Assembly: GCF_900110735.1 (NCBI RefSeq)
Contig: NZ_FOET01000002.1
Coordinates: 1 to 64,000 of the forward strand
Origin: Streptomyces radiopugnans
GTDB lineage: Bacteria > Actinomycetota > Actinomycetes > Streptomycetales > Streptomycetaceae
Length of the DNA stretch: 64,000 nt
Direction of reading: 5' to 3'
In this document: positions 59,401 through 64,000 of the stretch, piece by piece
Layout of the letters: each line of letters begins with the position of its first letter
How positions within the stretch are numbered: position 1 is the first letter of the stretch
The notes under the pieces: model-generated
What the model saw: the letters and a program-made list of their open reading frames with translations, nothing else
Databases searched by the model: none
Told to the model about the DNA's origin: nothing
Program-made: the position numbers and the translations under genes

Positions 59401-59414
59401 TGGGAGCGCTCCCA
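59401..59414. promoter_or_regulatory. CebR operator upstream of GH9
   Basis: TGGGAGCGCTCCCA, perfect 14-base palindrome, identical to the box before GH12. Confidence 0.88.
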
Positions 59415-59549
59415 TAGATCGTGGGGTGCATGACAGACAGCGTCAAGACGTCGGACGCCACCAACGGATTCCCGTGACCGGGCGGACCGCCGGTCGGCCG
59501 CGGCGCGCGTTCCCGGGCCCGCGGCGGCGCGGGCCCGGGGACACACGGC

Positions 59550-60812
59550 TCAGCCCAGGGTCACCGTGGCCCGGGAGCCGGCCGAGCGCCGGCTGCCGGG
59601 CACCGGGGCGCCGCGGCGCCCGCCCAGCCGGCGCCGGACCCCGCGCACCAGCCGCTCCGCCGTGAAACCGGCCCCGTAGACGAACCGCATGGACGGGCCG
59701 AAGGACGGCGCCGTCAGCAGCCCGGCGAAGAACAGGCCCGGCACCGAGGACTCGAACCGGCCGTCCACCTCGGGCGCCCGGCCGGTCCCCGCCAGCCGCA
59801 GGCGGTTGCGCACGTACGGGTCCAGCAGGCCCAGCCGCCCGATGTCCGGGACGAAGCCGGTGGCGGCCACCACATGGTCGGTCTCCAGGGTCGTGGCCGC
59901 CCCCTCGGCCGTCTCCAGGCTCAGCCGCACTCCCCCGCCGGCCGGGACGGCCGCCCTCAGCCGCTGGCCGAGCAGCACCGGGATCCGGCTCTCCACGCGG
60001 TCGCGCAGCCACCAGGCCCCGGCCGGGCCCAGCGCCCGGTCCACGATCCGCGTCCGCAGCGCGCCGGGCAGGCGGCGGACCACCCAGGGGGTCTCGGACC
60101 ACACCCAGCTCGGCCAGCCCGTGCCCAGCCCGCAGTGCGGGTCGATCAGGGAGCGCAGCGCGGAGCGCTCCAGGGGCTGGGGCGGGGTGTTCCAGGCGAC
60201 GCTGCCGGCGCGGGCCACCACCCGGGGGTGGGCGCCGCACTCGGCCAGCAGCGCGGCGGTCTCCAGGGCGGCCTGCCCGGCGCCGATCACCGTGACGTCC
60301 AGGCCGCGGAAGCGCGACAGGTCCCGGTGGTGGCTGCTGTGCGTGACGAGTTCGCGGGGCAGGGCCCGCAGCGGCTCGGGGCGGTGGACGAACGGCATCA
60401 CGCCGACCGCCAGGGCCACGGTCCGCGTCAGGATCGTTTCGCCTCCCTCGGTCTCCACCAGGAAGCCCTCCGTGCGGGGGCGCACGGAGACGACCGTCTC
60501 CTCCTCGACCGACGGCACGGCCGAGCGCCCGAACCACAGCCCGTACTCGGTGAAGACGCCGATCGGCAGCGGGGTGCCGTGCTCGGCGCGCAGCCCCCGG
60601 GACGCGCAGTAGGCGGCCAGGGTGTGCTCGCCGGAGGGATCGGACAGGTTCGAGGACCAGGGCTCGGACTTGAGGAACATCCCCTCGGGCATGTGGTCCC
60701 GCCAGGAGGCCATCGGGCGGCCGAGGACGCGCACCCCGATCCCGGCCGCCGCCGCGTGGGACGCGATCGACAGTCCGTAGGGGCCCGCGCCCACCACTAC
60801 CAGGTCGTACAT
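59550..60812 (-). CDS. FAD-dependent oxidoreductase
   Basis: A 420-residue flavoprotein with an N-terminal FAD site DLVVVGAGPYGLSIASHAAA and a second nucleotide site VTVIGAGQAALETAALLAECGA (~residue 170), as in flavin monooxygenases and lysine/ornithine-hydroxylase relatives. HVVAATGFVPDIGRLGLL is the ATG-containing motif. It ends in an Arg/Gly-rich tail. It lies 31 bases downstream of the ATP-grasp gene in the same direction, suggesting one operon. Substrate unknown. Confidence 0.85.
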   Translation of the reverse strand: MYDLVVVGAGPYGLSIASHAAAAGIGVRVLGRPMASWRDHMPEGMFLKSEPWSSNLSDPSGEHTLAAYCASRGLRAEHGTPLPIGVFTEYGLWFGRSAVPSVEEETVVSVRPRTEGFLVETEGGETILTRTVALAVGVMPFVHRPEPLRALPRELVTHSSHHRDLSRFRGLDVTVIGAGQAALETAALLAECGAHPRVVARAGSVAWNTPPQPLERSALRSLIDPHCGLGTGWPSWVWSETPWVVRRLPGALRTRIVDRALGPAGAWWLRDRVESRIPVLLGQRLRAAVPAGGGVRLSLETAEGAATTLETDHVVAATGFVPDIGRLGLLDPYVRNRLRLAGTGRAPEVDGRFESSVPGLFFAGLLTAPSFGPSMRFVYGAGFTAERLVRGVRRRLGGRRGAPVPGSRRSAGSRATVTLG

Positions 60813-60843
60813 GGTCGGTCACCGTTCTCTCGTCGTGGGGTTG

Positions 60844-62304
60844 TCATGCCGTCGGGTGTTCGGTGGTGCGCAGGTCCGCCGGGGTCCGGGGCGCGCCGAG
60901 GGGCGCCGGGGTTCCGGCGGCCCGGCCGCTCCCGCCGTCCGGGCCTTCCGGTGCCGGCTCGCGGACGGCCTGCCGTCCCCGGCGCAGCAGACGCAGTCCC
61001 AGGCGCACCGCGGCCTTGCGCCCGCCCTGCCCGAGCCAGGCCGCGGCCATGGCGAAGAAGGGCGCCGGGTCGTCCGCTGCGAACCAGGCGGTCTCCGTCT
61101 CCCGCGGCTCCTTCCTCCCGTCCCCCTCGCCCCCCTCGCCGCCCCCGGCGGACCCGCGGCCGCGCCGGGCGGAGGTGAGCGGCAGGCCCTCGGAGGGCAG
61201 TGCCGCCAGCGAGGACAGCAGGGCGTAGTTCTCCGCGACGAAGACACGGCCCGGTACGGGGTCGGCCGGAGTGGCGGTACGGCCGGTGAGGTCCAGGTGC
61301 AGGGCCCGTACGACGTCCAGCCCCGAGCGGTCGGTGAACAGCCGGAACTGCGCGCCGGGACGGGGGTTGAAGTCCAGCAGCTGATAGGCGCCGGTGGCGG
61401 AGTCGAAGCGGAAGTCCAGGTCGAGGATGCCCCGGTAGTCCAGGTGCTCGGCCAGCAGCCGTGCCGCCCGCTCGACTTCGGGGTTCGGCAGCCAGCGGCC
61501 GATCGCCGTGAGGCCGGCGCCCACCGGCCAGGAGCGCTCCTTGCGCCCGGCCCCTCCCGCCAGGCGGACCGCGCCGCCGGTGAAGCAGCCGTGGAGGAAC
61601 CAGTCGGTGTCCCGGCCGCCGGGCACGAGCCGCTGGAGCAGCAGCCGGCTGCCGGCCTCGCCGCTGCGCCGGTACAGGGCGCGCGCCTGGTCCTCCGTGG
61701 TGACCACGGTGGTGCTGCGCAGTGTTCCGCCCTGGGGCAGCAGCCAGGGGCGGCTCCACTTGGCGATCAGGGGCAGGCCCAGCTCCCGGGCCGCGGCGGC
61801 GGCCTCGCCGGCGCTGCGCGGGCTCACGGTCGGCGGGTGCGGGATGCCCAGTTCCCCGCACATGGCCGCCAGCCGGGCCTTGTCGGCCACCTGCTGCGGC
61901 AGTTCGGGCGGCTGCTCCGGCAGCAGGAAGCGCCCGGCGAGCCGGCCCGCGAGCCGGGCCGCGGCGATGGCGCCCATGTCGTCCATGGGGATCAGGACGG
62001 CGGGCCGTCCGATGCGGTCGGAGATCTGACGGAGCATCCGCTCCAGCCGGTCGTCCGACGCGCCGCCGGCGTCGACCGTCTCCCCCGTCCGGTGGGTGCC
62101 GCGGACTCCGTCCGCCGGCAGGTGGTGTCCCTGCCGCAGGTAGCGGGAGCGGCCGATGGGGCAGTGCGGCGACTCGACGACGGCGTGGACCTCGACACCC
62201 GCGCGCCCCAGGGACCTGATGGCCCCCAGGGTGCCGTGGTGGAAGGGGTTCCGGTCGAGTCTCAGCAGCAGTACGGGTACCTCGGTGTCGAGCGGTGGCG
62301 ACAT
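60844..62304 (-). CDS. ATP-grasp carboxylate-amine ligase-like protein
   Basis: A 486-residue ATP-grasp enzyme: the N-terminal Rossmann part (VPVLLLRLDRNPFHHGTLGAIRSLGRAG), ATP-grasp lid LPLIAKWSRPWLLPQGGTLRSTTVVTT, LLQRLVPGGRDTDWFLHGCF and the metal-binding DFRFDSATGAYQLLDFNPRPGAQF. Such enzymes make amide or peptide bonds using acyl-phosphate. The C-terminal 90 residues are low-complexity Gly/Ala/Pro. It diverges from a GH26-like gene and is grouped with an FAD oxidoreductase; a role in decorating a cell-surface polymer is only inferred. Confidence 0.8.
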   Translation of the reverse strand: MSPPLDTEVPVLLLRLDRNPFHHGTLGAIRSLGRAGVEVHAVVESPHCPIGRSRYLRQGHHLPADGVRGTHRTGETVDAGGASDDRLERMLRQISDRIGRPAVLIPMDDMGAIAAARLAGRLAGRFLLPEQPPELPQQVADKARLAAMCGELGIPHPPTVSPRSAGEAAAAARELGLPLIAKWSRPWLLPQGGTLRSTTVVTTEDQARALYRRSGEAGSRLLLQRLVPGGRDTDWFLHGCFTGGAVRLAGGAGRKERSWPVGAGLTAIGRWLPNPEVERAARLLAEHLDYRGILDLDFRFDSATGAYQLLDFNPRPGAQFRLFTDRSGLDVVRALHLDLTGRTATPADPVPGRVFVAENYALLSSLAALPSEGLPLTSARRGRGSAGGGEGGEGDGRKEPRETETAWFAADDPAPFFAMAAAWLGQGGRKAAVRLGLRLLRRGRQAVREPAPEGPDGGSGRAAGTPAPLGAPRTPADLRTTEHPTA

Positions 62305-62637
62305 GGTGCGCAGTCCTCGGTGTTCCTCGGGGGTTTTTCCTGGCGTTTTTCTCTGGCGTTCTCTGGCGTTCTCTGGTGTTCTCCGGCGTTCCGCGGCCCT
62401 CCCCGGTCCTCTCCGGCGTTCCGCCGAAGGTCTTACCGGGTACGGCCTCCTTGGCGCCCGTCGGCGCCCCTGAATTCCTTCCGGTGCTGGGCCGAGCGAG
62501 CGACGAAAAAAGCGAACGGGTTATCAGAAAGCAGCCCTGCAGATCATTTGAGGGATTCTCCGATTAGTGTCTCGGAAAAGACGCGCAGGGCCGGGGAGAA
62601 CGAGCAGGCCGTTCTGGCGACGCAGCAAGGAGGCACG
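62305..62637. other. 333-base divergent intergenic region
   Basis: No gene. It holds a ten-base tandem repeat (62341-62420) near the ATP-grasp start and an AT-rich promoter-like tract (62495-62580) before the GH26-like gene. AAGGAGGC precedes the latter's ATG. Confidence 0.6.
62341..62420. repeat. Decamer tandem repeat CTCTGGCGTT
   Basis: CTCTGGCGTT occurs at 62351-62360 and 62361-62370, then CTCTGGTGTT (62371) and CTCCGGCGTT (62381), with further partial units at 62341 and 62411. The period equals one helical turn. It lies in the 5' leader of the minus-strand ATP-grasp gene. Confidence 0.85.
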
Positions 62638-63801
62638 ATGCCCCATCGACACCACCGACCGGGAGGAACCGGTCGGCACCGGAAGCCCGCGGCGCCCGCC
62701 CGGCGCCGCAGACTGACGGCCGCGTGCGCCGGGGCCGTCGTCGCCGGAGCGCTCGTCGCGGGCGGCGCCGTGGCCACCGGCACCTTCGGGGACGACCGCG
62801 CCGGGCCCCGTCCGCCTGACTCCCCCGTCGCCGTCGGCGCCTTCCTCGGGTCGGGCTCGGACGGGGTGCGGCGGATCGCGGAGCTGCGGGAGTGGCTCGG
62901 CGGCGCGGACCTGCGGGTGGGCCACACCTATCTGCCGGGCGACACCTGGGAGCGCATCGAGAGCGACCCGCACTTCCTGCGCCCCTGGGCCGAGTGGCGG
63001 CGCGCCGACCCCGACCGGCTGTTCGTGCTCAACGTGCCGATGCAGGCGCGCAACGAGGCCGGCGTCCCCGACCACGAGGTGCGCGAGCTGCTCGCCCAGG
63101 GCGCCCGGGGCCGCTTCGACCACCACTTCCGCACCCTGGCCCGGCATCTGGTCTCCGCCGGGGTGCCCGACACGGTGATCGTGCTGGGCTGGGAGATGAA
63201 CGGCACCACCTACACCCACCGCTGCGCTCCCGACCCGCAGGCGTGGAAGGCGTACTGGAGGCGCATCGTCACCGCCATGCGGTCGGTGGACGGGCAGCGG
63301 TTCCGCTTCGATTTCGCGCCCAGCCGGGGAAAGGACGCCATCGGCTGGACCGAGTGCTATCCGGGCGACGACGTGGTCGACATCATCGGAATGGACTCCT
63401 ACGACCAGCCGCCGGGCGAGACGTTCGACGACCAGGTGAACCAGCCCTACGGACTGCGGCACCAGGTGGATTTCGCCGCCGCACGCGGAAAACAGATCTC
63501 CTACCCCGAATGGGGACTGTTCCGCAGGGGCGACAACGCCGAGTACATGCGCCGCATGCTGGACTGGATCGACGAGCGGAAACCGCTTTACCACACCATC
63601 AGCGACTACTGCCCGCACGGCGTGTGGCGGTGTGAGGAGAACCCGAAGTCCTCCGCGGTCTTCCGGGCGAGGATGACGCCCGGCGCCTCGCGCCCCGGCC
63701 GGGACCGGCCGGAGTTCTGCGTGGATCTGGGCGACTGGCTGGGCGGCTGGTTCGGCGACCGGCGGCTGTGCGTCACCTTCTCCTGGGCGCGTAGGCCCTA
63801 G
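62638..63801 (+). CDS. GH26-like glycoside hydrolase, secreted or membrane-anchored
   Basis: A 387-residue protein with an N-terminal basic region and one hydrophobic segment (LTAACAGAVVAGALVAGGAVATG) and a GH26-type beta-mannanase fold. VIVLGWEMNGTTYTHRC fits the general-acid WEMNG motif, DIIGMDSYDQPPGETF and GKQISYPEWGLFRRGDNA (nucleophile Glu in PEWG) fit the second half. YCPHGVWRCEEN and DRPEFCVDLGDW supply extra Cys. Such GH26 proteins often lie in exopolysaccharide loci. AAGGAGG precedes the ATG. Confidence 0.85.
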   Translation: MPHRHHRPGGTGRHRKPAAPARRRRLTAACAGAVVAGALVAGGAVATGTFGDDRAGPRPPDSPVAVGAFLGSGSDGVRRIAELREWLGGADLRVGHTYLPGDTWERIESDPHFLRPWAEWRRADPDRLFVLNVPMQARNEAGVPDHEVRELLAQGARGRFDHHFRTLARHLVSAGVPDTVIVLGWEMNGTTYTHRCAPDPQAWKAYWRRIVTAMRSVDGQRFRFDFAPSRGKDAIGWTECYPGDDVVDIIGMDSYDQPPGETFDDQVNQPYGLRHQVDFAAARGKQISYPEWGLFRRGDNAEYMRRMLDWIDERKPLYHTISDYCPHGVWRCEENPKSSAVFRARMTPGASRPGRDRPEFCVDLGDWLGGWFGDRRLCVTFSWARRP

Positions 63802-63866
63802 GCGGCCGTATCCCGGGCCGCCGGGCCCCGGGTTGCCGGGCGCCGGGGCGCGGACCGCGCTCACCG

Positions 63867-63898
63867 CGCCCCGGCCGGTGCACCCGCCGGCCGGGGCG
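63867..63898. terminator. Hairpin terminator after GH26-like gene
   Basis: CGCCCCGGCCGG (63867-63878) pairs perfectly with 63887-63898, between the GH26-like gene and a converging partial gene. Confidence 0.78.
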
Positions 63899-63919
63899 GT
63901 GTACGGGGTGTGCGGCGGG

Positions 63920-64000
63920 TCACCGGGCGGACCGCCGGCCCAGCCTGCGCCGCTCCTCCGGCGCCCTGTCCCCGGCGGTGTCCTTGCCGGGGGCCGCGGA
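63920..64000 (-). CDS. C-terminal end of a gene running off the right edge
   Basis: On the minus strand an open frame enters from the edge and ends at TGA 63920-63922. It encodes SAAPGKDTAGDRAPEERRRL followed by GRRSAR: a basic, hydrophilic tail such as the cytoplasmic end of a membrane protein. Codon-position GC bias fits coding. The terminator just downstream supports a true gene end. Product unknown. Confidence 0.5.
   Translation of the reverse strand, partial: SAAPGKDTAGDRAPEERRRLGRRSAR

Overview
The window is about 72% GC or higher, with strong codon-position bias, GTG starts, start/stop-overlapped (ATGA/GTGA) gene trains, mycothiol-linked enzymes, CebR-type operators and a zinc-stress set of ribosomal-protein paralogues. 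Together these point to a Streptomyces or close actinomycete chromosome, accessory rather than core. No RNA genes, transposases or CRISPR arrays were seen.

Left end (1-8.9 kb, minus strand): a tightly coupled operon reading MaoC-like protein, two SAM methyltransferases, AurF-like diiron N-oxygenase, aminoacyl-tRNA-synthetase-like amino acid:[carrier protein] ligase, AcpS-type phosphopantetheinyl transferase, acyl carrier protein, MetK, adenosine kinase, MetH (cut by the window edge). It looks like a small biosynthetic pathway that loads one amino acid on a stand-alone carrier protein, oxidises and methylates it, and carries its own SAM-regeneration enzymes. Upstream lies a Cys/Met-metabolism PLP enzyme whose leader carries CsoR/CstR-type operators.

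Metal region (9.4-29.1 kb): an ArsR regulator diverges from a heavy-metal P-type ATPase coupled to a small cysteine-rich protein. Next come zinc-independent ribosomal proteins (S14, L28 leftward; L33, L31, S18 rightward) and a CobW-family protein around a Zur-like box. From 15 to 29 kb lies the most unusual part: two exporter-fold ABC half-transporters, SagB-like dehydrogenase, YcaO, an S15/CocE hydrolase, an E1-like leader-binding protein and a 37-residue candidate precursor (a TOMM-type RiPP cluster), followed by a complete siderophore-type ABC importer. A second Zur-like box sits in front of the precursor, and a third lies between the importer's binding-protein gene and a divergent beta-propeller gene. 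My reading is a zinc-starvation-induced RiPP, possibly a ribosomally made zinc chelator with its own uptake system.

Middle (29-38 kb): PEBP-like protein, PPC/DUF296 protein, a large FAD/Fe-S oxidase fusion, a mandelate-racemase-family enzyme coupled to a TPP-dependent oxidase-like enzyme, and an alpha/beta hydrolase.

Right half (38-64 kb): plant-cell-wall and cell-wall hydrolases (CE15-CBM2, GH12-CBM2, CBM4-GH9-CBM2, GH25 lysozyme, amidase), with perfect CebR boxes before GH12 and GH9 and a near-match before CE15; a PP2C-type phosphatase; ectB and ectA without ectC; STAS and RsbW-like proteins; a TetR/FMN-reductase divergon; a mycothiol formaldehyde-detoxification pair; a HemK-like methyltransferase; and at the right edge an FAD oxidoreductase, an ATP-grasp ligase and a GH26-like protein that may belong to a polysaccharide locus.
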